This document shows positions 12,401 to 23,300 of a stretch of 64,000 nt of DNA, piece by piece. Location of the stretch: NCBI GenBank assembly GCA_958450325.1, contig OY288242.1, forward strand, positions 65,115,562 through 65,179,561, in the 5' to 3' direction. How positions within the stretch are numbered: the first letter of the stretch is position 1; each line of letters begins with the position of its first letter. Source of the stretch: Agrostemma githago. Lineage: Eukaryota > Streptophyta > Magnoliopsida > Caryophyllales > Caryophyllaceae. Below the pieces are notes generated by a model. It saw nothing but the letters and a program-made list of their open reading frames with translations, made no database searches and was not told where the DNA came from. Made by a program: the position numbers and the translations under genes.

Positions 12401-12953
12401 ATTTATCGTGTAAAAGCCATCTATACTTATTGTTTAGGCATGAAATCAGGCAGGGTATATCCTAAAGACATCCTAGCTACGTGGTACGACAATCAATTGA
12501 TTTGAAATGTGACTAAATATGAGGTCACAAACAGCTCAATTTGTAGTGTATAATACACATTATTCAGAGGTTCGGAGCCTAGAAAAAAATGGTGAAAATT
12601 CTACAGATTTTTTTTCGAGTCGGTAGGAATGTCAATACAAAATATGAGAAGCATCAGAAAACGTTTGGGGGTTTCAGTATGTGATAAACTACTCCTATCA
12701 GAAAATTTGATTATCGTGTAAAAGCGACCTATACTTGTGGTTTGGGAGTGAAATTGGACTGGGTATATCTTGAAGACACCTTAGTCGCGTGCCCGTGTGG
12801 TATAAAAATCAGGTTGATTTGAAACGTGACTCTATATGAACTCCCGAACATCTCGATTTGTAGTGTAATATACACATTTTTTGGAGGTCGGAGGCCCAGA
12901 AAAAAAATGGCTTAAAATTCTACAGAGTTTTCATCGGGTTGGTAGGAATATCT
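9425..12953. repeat. Tandem satellite, about 310-bp monomer, about 11 copies
   Basis: The anchor ACAAAATATG recurs at 9511, 10087, 10468, 10770, 11082, 11393, 11708, 12017, 12323 and 12637. Spacing is 302-315 bp except the first interval, which holds a MITE, and the second, which holds an extra duplicated piece of about 70 bp around 10260-10340. Each monomer has the order A-rich run, GTTTTAATCGGGTCGGTAG, GAGAACGTTTGGG, GTGTAAAAGCGACC, ACGTGGTATGA, GATATGAGCTC. A SacI site (GAGCTC) is present in at least six monomers. Divergence between monomers is visible by eye. Period and SacI site recall the subtelomeric SacI/X43.1 satellite of Silene, from memory only. Confidence 0.9.
9741..10001. mobile_element. 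Stowaway-like MITE inside a satellite monomer
   Basis: The element starts CTCCCTCCCATCCAAATCAT and ends ...TTGAAAGATGGGAGGG, flanked by TA on both sides (9739-9740, 10002-10003). Removing 261 bp plus one TA restores a monomer of about 313 bp, which confirms the limits. The inverted ends match over about 10 bp. Confidence 0.8.
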
Positions 12954-13200
12954 GTAACACTCCGCCCCAAACGTAGGACCGAAAATGTTAATCACGATAG
13001 CTAGCCAAACTTTGTACTAGTCCCACAAATCAACACGAGTTCTTTCCAGCACATTTTGTCTTCACTCATACACATCTCAGAAACCTTTATCGCTGGAGGT
13101 CACCCATCCTATGACTTCTCACTATGGATTTCGTATCATCGGCAAACAAGAAAAGAAAGTTATGCAATCTTCTGATTTGATGTCATTATCATTGTCACTA
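12954..13200. mobile_element. Cassandra-like TRIM LTR fragment with 5S rRNA-like sequence
   Basis: The fragment begins TGTAACACTCCG, a typical LTR start, exactly where the satellite stops. At 13095-13111 it carries GGAGGTCACCCATCCTA, identical to the reverse complement of the highly conserved 3' part of plant 5S rRNA (GGATGGGTGACCTCC). CAACACGAG at about 13033 matches the neighbouring 5S block, separated by an insert of some 50 bp. 5S-derived sequence inside an LTR is the mark of Cassandra TRIM elements. No second LTR or target duplication was found, so this may be a truncated or solo copy. Confidence 0.55.
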
Positions 13201-13917
13201 AAAATTGGCCCGTACACCACACGGACTTTCCAACTAGTATACTTGGAATATAGGGAGTACTAATTTGATTAACTTGATATTTAAAAAATCATTTAATTTA
13301 TTACTAGTATAGACCCCGTGCAATGCACGGTATTTATAATATATTTATCTTATAGAATATTTCATTTAAGATTTAAAATAAAAAATTTATTATTTTATTT
13401 TTACTATTTATCGACTGTATAATTTAGAAATAGGAAAATATTTTTTAAATCGCAAAACTAATCAAAATATTTGAGTAATGTCTTGAAATGTACGGAGTAT
13501 TAAATAACGTGTAATTAATGAAAATATTGTTTATAGTATTTTTTATATACTCGGTTTATATCATCTCACATCTCGAGATACCCACGTCTCTCTTTAACAT
13601 ACCATAAAATACATAAATATTTATCAAAAATCGTATAATAATGTACTTGTTTTAATGGTTAGTACGGCGTGATATGTTCTCTTTGTGTAAAAAAGCTATT
13701 CAGTTTTTCATTAGAAAATTAAAAAAATAAATTAAAAATGGATTGTCTCAGGTGTAAGACTTATATTATGTAATTTGTGAAACTTTTTTTATATGGATTT
13801 TAATAGTATATTTCGTATTTTGTAGTCTCCCCTACCAAAATAATCATTCTATATGATCATTATAATTCTCACATTTGAATAAATGAGAAAATCTTAGTGG
13901 TATCGAGTGAGTATATA
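13200..13917. other. A/T-rich intergenic DNA, no gene seen
   Basis: No coding potential. One palindromic patch, CCCCGTGCAATGCACGG (about 13314-13330), sits in an ACTAGTATAG context like the ends of some plant repeats. The rest is A/T-rich sequence without recognised repeats. Confidence 0.5.
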
Positions 13918-14044
13918 CTCCTTCCATCCCGATGAATTGTTTGCCTTTGCTTTTGGCACAAAGGGGAAAAGGTCCAATGATAAAGTGACATGTGAAGCCA
14001 AATTCATGAGGAGGTCAAATTACATATATATATATATATATATA

Positions 14045-16045
14045 GAGTAAGGCTCTTATGAGTCCTTTACTCTATATGAGTCCCTAAGTCCTCATCTCAT
14101 CCATTGGATGAGATGAGAATGGATGGACGAGATGCTTCCAATTATTTGCATTAAAAAAAAAGATTACGTTCCTAAAATAGCTCCCATGATTTTAGGAAAC
14201 AATAACCCCCTATGATTACGTTCATTCATCATTCAGTCATTCACCTTGCAAAATTCATCAAAACCTAAAAAAAAAAAAAAAACTTCCATCATCACGTTCC
14301 GTCATTCATTCAATCAAATCTGGGTTCAAAATCCCGTTACTATGGATTCAATGAGCGCGACATCATCATCAACTGTTGAAAAGCAATTGATCGAGTATAA
14401 CAATGGTGAGTTTTGATATTTCTTTCACGTTTTGCTTCAATTATAATTCGGCGATCGACTAACAAAAATTAAATTTCTTTCACGTCGCTTTGGCTTCGTT
14501 TTTTATGTCAATTTTCATGTTAATATTGTTTTCATTGTCATCTCATTCATCATAGATTCATATTGATGGTTAATTGATATTCATGTCGATTTGGCTTCCC
14601 TTTTTACATCAATTTTTATGTTGATATTGTTTTTTCATTCATCATAGATTCATAGGGATGGTTAATTGATATTGATTCCATAGTTTTATGTTTGTTATTT
14701 GGGTTTTCAATGAGGTCCACTGATAATATTGTTTTGTTTTCTATGAACGCAGTCACGATGTTGAAGTAACATACGCTCTACATTACAGTAACACTCCATT
14801 GCAATTACAGTAACACACTGAACCTTACGAAACAGTTTTTGATGATGATGTTAGAGTAACGTACTTTACCAGTTAGAGTAACACAATGTAAGAGCTGAAG
14901 TAACACATTGGCTGCATGGGCGTAACGCATATGTATTAACGTTACAGTAACACTTAATTGCAATTACAGTAACACACTGAACGTTGAGAAACAGTTTTTG
15001 ATGATGATGTTAGAGTAACGTACTTTACCAGTTAGAGTAACACAACGTAAGAGTTGAAGTAACACATTGGCTGCATGGGAGTAACACGTTGTTTAATTTT
15101 GTGCAGGTGATATTGGAAGTGATGCGAATGCACAAGACAACACTGATAAAGGTGGATGAGGATGAGGAGGATGAAGTGGATGACGACGACGAAAATGAGG
15201 AAACTGAGGAAGACACTGAAGAAAATAAGAAGGAACATGTGTTTTGAGAATACTTGTGTTTTTGGTCATGATAAAAATATTTTTCTTTTTTTGTTTACAA
15301 GAATAACTGATTTTGTACACATTTTTTACAAGTAGCGTTGTGCTACGTAGCAATTAACTCTATATTTTATTTAATACATGTGCATTTGGTTAGAGTAACA
15401 TCTTTGTTCTATTGGAGTAACACCTTTCGTCAGTTAGAGTAACAGACATAATGCATTAAAGTAACTGAGGACAGCAGCGTTTAAACAAATGATTACCAAA
15501 GTAATTGATGATAACTTGGATTGGAACCATTCATTACCAAATTAACGATTGTCGTTCTTTAAAGAACGATATATAATGCGTCAGAGTAATTAATGATAAT
15601 AACATTGTTTAACCATGAGACAAAGAATAACACCATTAATTACTTGGAGTAACATCATTTGTTCATTAAAGTAACACTTATAATACGTCAATGTAACACG
15701 GGTGTGTAGCCTTGCTTGAGTTGAAGATAAAAGAATGAGCGGGTGTGTGTTTTGAAAGAAATTAGAAGTCGAGAGATTGAGTTTGGGATGATGAAGATGA
15801 AGAGTTTTAGTTAGGCGGGTGAGTTTGAATGAAAAAATTGAATGTGATGAAACATAATCAAGTAAGTTAGGTGGTTGGAGATAATTAAGGGAGGAGAGAG
15901 GATTTTATTATATTTTTTCCAAAATATGTTATATATTACCTTAATTACTAGACTCAATCACCACCATCCATCTCATCTAAATCAATGGCTCTAAATAGGA
16001 CTTATGGACTCAAAAAGAAAAAAAGGACTCACTTGATCTTTACTC
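14045..16045. mobile_element. Non-autonomous Mutator-like element inserted in a (TA)n site
   Basis: Terminal inverted repeats read GAGTAAGGCTCTTATGAG on the left and GAGTAAAGATCAAGTGAG on the right (reverse complement), 13 of the first 18 bases identical. Both sides are flanked by a TATATATATA run, compatible with a 9-bp Mutator-type duplication, but the low-complexity flank makes that unprovable. A possible first exon starts at 14342 (MDSMSATSSSTVEKQLIEYN, then a GTGAGT donor) and an acidic second exon follows a TGTGCAG acceptor near 15106 (Asp/Glu-rich). No transposase core is visible, so mobility would need a helper. Confidence 0.5.
14782..15090. repeat. Tandem duplication of about 160 bp with GTAACAC motifs
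   Basis: Two copies of a block of about 160 bp start ATTACAGTAACACTCC (14782) and GTTACAGTAACACTTA (14941). Each contains six or so GTAAC words. More GTAACA/AGTAAC words follow at 15390-15700, so the whole interior of the element is enriched for this 5-6 bp word. Confidence 0.75.
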
Positions 16046-16144
16046 TATATATATATATATAAAGCATTCCTAAAATAGAAAGGGAAAAAATTCATTGAGA
16101 CGCCCAATATGGAATAGACAAAGAATTCATTGGGACGGGAAGAG

Positions 16145-17355
16145 TATATCTTTGTAAAACTTAAAGTAAATAGCTCATTTCAAAAATAAATTTTTTAGAT
16201 AAATGATTTTTTTCTCAAGGTTAATGACATCATATCTTAAAATTTATCTAATTATTTTCATAAAAATAAGTTTTTTTTATCAATTTCTTTAACATTAATG
16301 AAAATGAATAGTTTGCGAATTTATTAGTGAAATGTTCTTTTACTTCTCAATTTAAATTAGTGTATTTTTGATGAAAATGTTAGTAACTGAGAGTAGTATA
16401 TAGAGAATTTTCGGTGAGTTTTTACTATGTATCAGGATTTGTAAGAGCAATCGAAATATATATTTCATTTTTATATAGTTACTAAATTTTATATCGATGT
16501 TAAGAATATGATCAGAAAGATATACAATAATAATCATAACTATTTTATATTCTATGTAAAATATTGTACGGGATAGTGCAATCTCCTATTAACAAAAATA
16601 ATGCAACTATTTGGTTAAAACAGAATATTGTATGTGATATCTTCCATTTAAAACATGTGATTTTCGTAATCAATGTAATCAATCAAATTTCCTTAATTAC
16701 ATGTGTATAGTTTTATGTGTGATGTAGTGATATTTAAATCAGTAAGATGTTGGAGTGTAGTTGGAGAGGAGAAGGGTGACACACATGAGGTTAAGGGTTC
16801 GATTTGCACGTAGCTCATTTGGTCTATTTTTTTTATTTTTGTTGTGGATAGTTTTAGGCGGGAAAATATATGAGTTGAGTTATTTGGTTAGTGGAAAGGG
16901 GGATGAAACATTTTAATCTATTATTTCTTTCATTTTGACGTAAAAAATATTATTATGACCTAATATCAGCTCTGTCGGGATCATTTGAATCTGGTCAATT
17001 ATGGGTTAGATTGTTTTGGGTTGGTCATCTCGATGGGGTCAATATTTGATCAATAAACTTTTGAGTCCAGTCAGGATCGGTCCTAATCAATTTGATCTCT
17101 ACACATGTTTGGGTGGGACAATTTCGAGTTGCTTTCAAATCTCGGATGAATCTCATCAAGTCGGATCATTTTGATCCGGTCAGCTTTATCGTTTTACTTA
17201 TATTGCTTTATTGGCAAGGACTTGGGAGTTATGACATACGGAGTAGGTAATAACCAATTAATTTGTAGCTATATGGGCTTCATATATACGTGGCATTTTT
17301 AGGTACCTTGTTTTGTAGACTATCAAACTAGAAAGTCAGAGATCAATAGAAAGCT
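16145..17355. other. A/T-rich intergenic DNA upstream of the GST gene
   Basis: About 1.2 kb with no credible coding frame. Pyrimidine/purine-mixed sequence at 16960-17200 repeats words such as ATCATTTKGATC and GGTCAATTATGGG weakly. No MITE ends recognised. Confidence 0.45.
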
Positions 17356-17360
17356 CCTAG

Positions 17361-17381
17361 TGCGATCACCCCTTACGTCAT
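17361..17381 (-). promoter_or_regulatory. as-1/ocs-like element of the GST promoter
   Basis: On the minus strand the site reads TGACGTAA, then GGGG, then TGATCGCAC. The CaMV as-1 element reads TGACGTAAGGGATGACGCAC, so the match is nearly full length with one substitution and one extra base, the latter damaging the second TGACG box. The site lies about 250 bp upstream of the GST start codon. as-1/ocs elements bind TGA-type bZIP factors and are known in several auxin-, salicylate- and xenobiotic-induced tau GST promoters. A W-box-like TTGACC follows at 17408-17413. Confidence 0.65.
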
Positions 17382-17545
17382 GAGTCCAAATAACTTTAAT
17401 TTGTGCGTTGACCGCGAGAAGTCCGATCGAGCAGGCGAGCACCATACTAATCGATCGAGCTAGCTGTTCAAACTTGAAAATATGTGTGTAAATTATCCAT
17501 CAAGAAAGCTCAACTAACAACTAACTGCATACCCCATAGTTTAGC

Positions 17546-17554
17546 CTATATATA
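17546..17554 (+). promoter_or_regulatory. Likely TATA box of the GST gene
   Basis: CTATATATA lies about 80 bp upstream of the start codon, leaving room for a 5' leader of about 45-50 bases. It is the best TATA match in the upstream region. Confidence 0.55.
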
Positions 17555-17627
17555 CACACACTATTTTCACTCGCAATTATATATTCTAAGCATCGAGAGC
17601 CTAACAAAAAAACGAGGTGATAAAATA

Positions 17628-20600
17628 ATGGGAAAAGTGATATTGTATGGGGTATGGGGCAGTCCATTCAGCAGGAGGGTGGAAATAGCCCTTAAAATGA
17701 AGGGGGTTGAGTATGAATTCAAGGAGGAGGATCTGGACAACAAAAGCGATGAGCTGCTTATGTATAACCCTGTCTACAAGAAGATCCCCGTCCTCGTCCA
17801 TGATGGTAAGCCCATCGTCGAATCACTAGTCATTTTGGAGTACATCGACGAGAACTGGAAGCAGGGGAAACCTCTCCTCCCCACTGACCCTTATGAACGA
17901 GCTCAACTTCGTTTCTGGGCTAAATTTATTGATGACAAGGTAATTAATCAAATCCATCATTCATTCCTTCCTTCCTTCCTACTCATTCATTTATCACTGC
18001 ATGTACTAGTTTACGCATAGTGTTTTACCATTCAAATGCACCGCTTATTCTTATGATAGTTATATTAGTAATGAAACATCATGATCTCACTCTCATGGAG
18101 TATATATTAAAATGTAATTAGTGTACTAACCCGTGAAAATTCACGGGGTTGAAGCGTTTTCATTGCAATTAGAAAATATCGAAGACAATTAATAAGTTGT
18201 ATAACATAAAGACTATCATATGGTACATTTGTGAAATTATTGAATTTAGAGGAATAGTGTAATACCGTGAAAGTTACGGATTGAAACGATTTTTTGCATC
18301 AAAAGGGCAAATTCATATGAGGATGAACGGAAAGACGATATTGGTTGTAAATAACCTAAAAGAAATTAATATTGACGTAGACGATTATTACAGTGTGTTC
18401 AATATCTAAGTCAAACAACCCACGTGAGTATATAGATTTCGCCCAATTTCGAAGAGTGTGATAAATGTAGAAGAAATTGTAAGTATAACGACATATGACG
18501 TCGAAATGAGTACTTGTAAAATATGCTACAGTATGTCATTAACAATTGAGTTTTGTCATCATTTAACATTTATACATTATTGAGATAAGAATTAATAAAA
18601 AAAAGAATAATAATTTCTCTGCAATAAAAATTTGGAAACTAATTAAAAACATGAATGACTCAAGCAAATGAAGACACTCAATATATGTTTATAAAATTTT
18701 GACAACAAATATAGGAATAGTGCAGGTGTTAATGTGTAAGTCATGAGTTCGAACCTTCTTGGTGCATTTTTATTTTTATTGTTATGCTTGATTTGTGTAT
18801 GATTAGTCTATATTAAGTAAGCTAAATGACAAGGCTGAATTTCTAAATGGTGATTGTCATTGTGCCACGTCACTGATCATGGTGTCTTCTTTAATCTATA
18901 AGGGATTTTTGTTTATATTGCGTTGATACTTTCGTTAATCATTTATTATTTCATACTCCAACATATACGGAGTATCTATCTATCTATACTACTCCCTCCG
19001 ATTTTTAAATAATTGTCTCGTTTCAATTTAATACTCCTCACAAATATTAAGAGATGAGATGATCATTTAAAACCGGAGAGACTGAGAGAGTGTATAATAA
19101 AACAGAAACCAAAAACATATTTTTTTTCCCGCCTATCTTCCAGGCCCATCAGAATGGATGTTCACCCGTTTCTAAGAACCGGATCCGAAAGATAGAGGGC
19201 CTCCAAATATTTTTTTAGGCGCATATATCATAACAATTGTGTCTTGCTTTAAATTTGCCTATGTAGGTGTGTGACCCTTTTAATTTTTGTCCTATAATTT
19301 TGAATAAATAATTTTAGTCGTATAATTTATCCCTATTCATATTATATAGATATCTTACCTTAACTAAGATTAATAATTGACTTTTAAAAAATTTCACAAG
19401 CAACTTAAATATGGAGTATGAGTTACTTATAAAATAATGTACAACTATCAAAAATGAACGGTCTTGTTTTTTTAATATTAAATAAACTTAATATGTAAAT
19501 TGATTAAAAATCATGAAGGAAAAAAACTTTAGCCCCCTCGAGGTCCTCTCCGACTCCTCCTCGAGGTGCTATCCGACTCAAATCTTTACTAAATTAGATG
19601 GTTTACACGAAAAAAATGGTTTGATTTAAATCGACTTAGCAAACAATGTGTACAATGATCTAATTTAGGGTTTGTATTTGACATTTGATGATTGACCACT
19701 TTTTTTTGAGAAATATATTTATTTCGGGGCCTAATCTTAATTTTTGGAACATGATCTCTCAAATTCATTTGATAGCCTTGCTACCTTCCATCATTATTAT
19801 TCATTCAATTCTTTCTTACTCATTCATTTATTGGAATACTGTACTAATCCACCGCTCATTATTATGATAATGTATTAGCAACGATGATAGATTTAAAAAT
19901 ATTATATGTTGGAGTACAATGTAATTTTCATTTATATTGCGTTGATACTTTGGCCAACTATTTATTACAGAGCATTTTGTGTACATATATACTCCGTATA
20001 TTTTATTGAGTATTTAATGATTTTTCTTACGTCTCGAAAGAAAAATTTTCTTTTAGCACCAAAAAAAAAAAGATTCTTCAATAATTATTGATTAATTTGA
20101 TACTCCATGGAGTATTTCATTGGTATCCCAATCATGATGAGTGAAATCTAACTATTAGTAAGGGTAACATGCACTCGTTCCCGAGCTTCAGAAATTTGGT
20201 TAAGATTATCGACTTTTACTACCTAAAGTTCGTAAAAATGACACTACCATGTCATATATACGTAATAAGCAAACATGATAACTCGTTCAAAATTTTAATT
20301 CTAGATTCGTGCATGGGTCAGTCTATTAATGGAGTTACTTTATGCGGGTAAATTTTATTCGAGAGTGCAACACGTGTCCAAGTCTTATTTTAGTGGTTTT
20401 ATTTCCAATCAATACTCATATACATATACTCCGTAGCCCGTAGGAGATATTCTGATGGGACGATATATAATTTGGTAATTTTGTTCCAGATTCTGGGGGC
20501 AGTAGGAGCAGGACTGTTGAGCAAAGGAGGAGAGACCCAAAAAGCAAGAGAAGAATTGGAGGGGCTCCTTAAGACTCTGGAGGGTGAGATCGTCCGAAAG

Positions 20601-20846
20601 AAGTTATTCGGGGGAGATGAAGTGAGTTTGCTGGACGTAATAGGATTATTTGTGGGATATTGGGTACCCATTGTTCAACAAATCACGGGGAACTATGTCC
20701 TCACTAGGGAAAAATTCCCGGGGATATATGAATGGTCAGATGAATTGCTACAACGTCCTTTGATTAAGGACAACTTGCCAGACAAGGCCAAACTGCTTCC
20801 CATCTTACAAGCCCGCTTTGGCCACCCCGGGGTTCATCCATCCTAA
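17628..20846 (+). CDS. Tau-class glutathione S-transferase, two exons
   Basis: Exon 1 is 17628-17939 (104 codons, donor AAG|GTAATT) and exon 2 is 20490-20846 (acceptor TTCCAG|ATT), giving 222 residues, the usual size of plant tau GSTs. Tau GSTs conjugate glutathione to electrophiles in the cytosol and serve in detoxification and stress. The N-terminal thioredoxin fold shows WGSPFSRR with the likely catalytic Ser, NPVYKKIPVLVHDGKP with the cis-Pro, and ES-LVILEYID for the gamma-glutamyl contact. Exon 2 is the helical substrate domain (LLKTLEGEI, LLDVIGLFVGYWVP). The single phase-0 intron after FWAKFIDDK is at the family's normal place but is 2550 bp, longer than usual. The upstream ORF extension before MGKVILYG has no family match, so I start at 17628. 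The exact paralogue cannot be named. Confidence 0.93.
17940..20489 (+). other. GST intron with MITE and repeat debris
   Basis: The intron is A/T-rich and contains a degenerate Stowaway-like MITE (18992 to about 19092), a palindromic ACCCGTGAAAATTCACGGG at 18130-18149, and repeated ACGGAGTAT words. Two stretches share the phrase GCGTTGATACTTT (18922, 19938), pointing to an internal duplication of repeat sequence (ATCCACCGCTCATTATTATG near 19848 resembles the region at 18040). No gene is seen within it. Confidence 0.6.
18992..19092. mobile_element. Degenerate Stowaway-like MITE in the GST intron
   Basis: Left end CTCCCTCCGATTTTTAAATA after TA; the right side shows ATTTAAAACCGGAGAGACTG, an imperfect inverted copy. 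The right limit is uncertain. Confidence 0.5.
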
Positions 20847-21031
20847 TACTATACGTCTCTCAAAGATTGTCATATTCCCTCTCTAGTTAGATGCATGTGA
20901 CTATTTATCTTTGCAAAAGTAAATAAAGCTCATGTGGGCATGCGGCCGTAGTATAGTATAGGATAGTTAAGAAATTTTCTGCTTGTCAATTGTTTTTCTT
21001 CTCCTCCATTACTCCAATCCATATATTCTTA

Positions 21032-21329
21032 CTCCCTCCGGTTTTTAATTTTCGCCCCATTGTGTTTAACACATAAATTAAGAAAATTTGATAAATTATT
21101 GATAAAGAGATAAATGATGATGAAATTTGGTGACTAGACACCAATGAGTCCTGAAGGAAAAATAATGTTAAATTAATCAATTCAATGGCATAATGGATAA
21201 ATAATAGAAAAGTATAAGGATAATATGGTAATATATACATGACAAATAAGGAAAGTTAAGAAGTGGGGCAAAAAATAAAAACTTGTCAAATAAGGAATAC
21301 GGGGCAAAAATAAAAAAAAACGGAGGGAG
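21032..21329. mobile_element. Stowaway-like MITE downstream of GST
   Basis: The ends CTCCCTCCGG and ...CGGAGGGAG are flanked by TA (21030-21031, 21330-21331). The inner words TTTTTAATTTTCGCCCC and GGGGCAAAAATAAAAA are also inverted copies. Length 298 bp. No ORF. Confidence 0.85.
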
Positions 21330-21785
21330 TATAACATTGGAGTACCCTGTAGTGTGTAATGTTTATTTATGGAATTATAGATTTTGTTGTAAAATACTCC
21401 TACTCGTTACTGAGCCGTCTAACAGCATGTTCAAACCGTTCTAAGAACAGGGGCCCAAAGAAAAAATGACCCAATATATATACTTTGATAGGTTTAGCAT
21501 GGACACAAAGAGTACACAATCCAAAAATTTGGAATATGTTATTACTATAATTTTTCATTTATGATTTATAACCCTCTAATTAACATATTTTATATTCAAT
21601 TTATAATGTTTACAAGTTTACGACTAAGTATTCGAAATTGTTGGGGGCCTCATTTTGGTTTATAGAACAGGGCATCGTAAATTGATTTGACGGGCCTGAC
21701 GTCTCGTTATAAATAAATATTTCTCCATTAACACAGATATGTGTAATTTGTTGGTTACATCTTACTTGTATGTAGCTATACATAA

Positions 21786-22800
21786 TTATGACGAAAATGC
21801 TACACTTACGCAACGTGTATGAAAATCCACACGCGGTTAATCAGAATTTATCAAATGTCATTTGTGATTTAATTAGTCTAATGATAGGTTAGTAATTTCA
21901 CACATGTAGCTAATTTGTTACCTTAATCTAGTTAAGTTAAATTTAGAAAGTTTTTATTTTCGATATTTCTCTTTATCACCTTTCAATTATCTTTATGGAA
22001 TTTTACTTTAGTTAGTTTTAATTTTAAATTCGATTTATTTTGGGTAAATATTACTCCCTCCGATTTTTAATTATCTTCTTTGTTTCTTTATTGGGCTGAA
22101 ACACTCTTTCTTCCATATTTCTATTTTGGATCATCAATATGTGGTCTAGAATGTCCCTTACATTTCTCTTTCATATCTCTTATTTTTTGAGCCAAATCGG
22201 AGGAAGTATATTTTATAAATCTTTTATGTTACTGTTATTTTGCTTTAAATGATGAATAATCTTGATGATTTTTTCTATTACTCTATTAACTATTTTTTCA
22301 GTTTTATTTTTTTTGTGTTTTTATTTAAACATTAAATCAATAACTTTAGATGTTATTGAAAGTTAGTCATTAGTTTATTTTATTTTTATAATTTCTTATA
22401 TTTTATTTTTATTAAAGAGAAATAGTAAATCATCAAAAATTATTTGTTCGTTTAATTTTTTTATCATTAGTCTTTTTTTTTCGATCTCATTTTTTCTGAA
22501 CACAAAAAAATGCTTGACTAAAAAAATATAATTGTTTAAACACAAAAATCAACATCTTCTAAAATATTTTGAAAATATTTTTTTAGTTATTCAAAAAAAC
22601 GAAAATAATAAATGAATGAATAATAAAAAAACCAAAATTTTTTAAACGTAAAGTAACTAAACGAAAAATAAATAAATAAAAAGGGGTTATTGTTTTCATA
22701 AGGTTTAATCTTACATTATTCTTATTAGTAAAATTGTTTTATTTCCAAAATTTTAGTTTACATATGGAATATTTTATACCAGAAAAGATTTTAATCATAT
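21786..22800. mobile_element. Fold-back Mutator-like element, related to the outer MULE
   Basis: From GAAAATGCTACACTTACG (21793) the sequence follows the reverse complement of 42434-41760 closely (for example GGTTAGTAATTTCACACAT, then TTTATCACCTTTCAATTATC, then AATGATGAATAATCTTGATG). From about 22490 to 22800 it matches the reverse complement of 29500-29200, so it is running back out along the opposite arm. That is the layout of a fold-back, non-autonomous copy of the outer MULE with its right arm truncated. A MITE sits inside its left arm. Confidence 0.65.
22054..22206. mobile_element. Stowaway-like MITE inside the fold-back element
   Basis: Ends CTCCCTCCGATTTTTAATTA and ...AAATCGGAGGAAG with flanking TA (22052-22053, 22207-22208). 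The flanking arm sequence aligns continuously with the related arm at 41760-42434 once this 153-bp piece is removed. Confidence 0.8.
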
Positions 22801-23300
22801 TTTTACGAAATTACTTTGTCCTAACTTCACTCAATCCTAACGAATTTATTCTAACTTTTTCAACCTTGACCTTCACATAATTTACTCTAACTTTAGCTCT
22901 TCTTCTCTTTTATCCATTTATCTCTATAATTTTTCTTTAATCAATCTAATCCTTACGAATTCGATTATTGATCTAATCCAATTATTACTGAAGTAATATC
23001 GATTTACTTATTTACGTAATTTTTTGTTTATATTTTAATTAACGTTTAATTAACTTTTTAAATTTAGGGCAAATTTGAACAAATAATACTAGTAACCCTA
23101 AACCTACTTCATTTTTTGCAAGAAGGGCAGCTTACTTATATTCATCCATCGAGGGTAAATAAAGTAACAAAATCTTACAAAAGAGGCAGCCAAAGTTAAC
23201 CATTGAGTCTCTCTACTACAAAATGAGACTCATGAGTACATTGCAAAAGTCTAATACTTACATGATTTTTAATCCCAGTAGCTAATTCATGTTGTTGTCT

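Larger units (their letters stand above)
13918..16144. mobile_element. Stowaway-like MITE split by a 2-kb insertion
   Basis: The left end reads CTCCTTCCATCCCGATGAAT and the right end, reverse-complemented, reads CTCTTCCCGTCCCAATGAAT; both are flanked by TA (13916-13917, 16145-16146). The MITE proper is only about 220 bp; the element at 14045-16045 accounts for the rest. Confidence 0.75.

Noticed and set aside
9425..12953. CRISPR-like array
   Set aside because: Repeat unit is 310 bp without unique spacers, in plant DNA; it is a satellite.
13095..13111. A 5S rRNA gene
   Set aside because: Only short blocks match 5S rRNA, interrupted by unrelated sequence; no internal control region is complete, so it is not an RNA gene.
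15025..15353. Ser-rich minus-strand ORFs
   Set aside because: Complement of the Asp/Glu-rich GATGAG stretch; low complexity.
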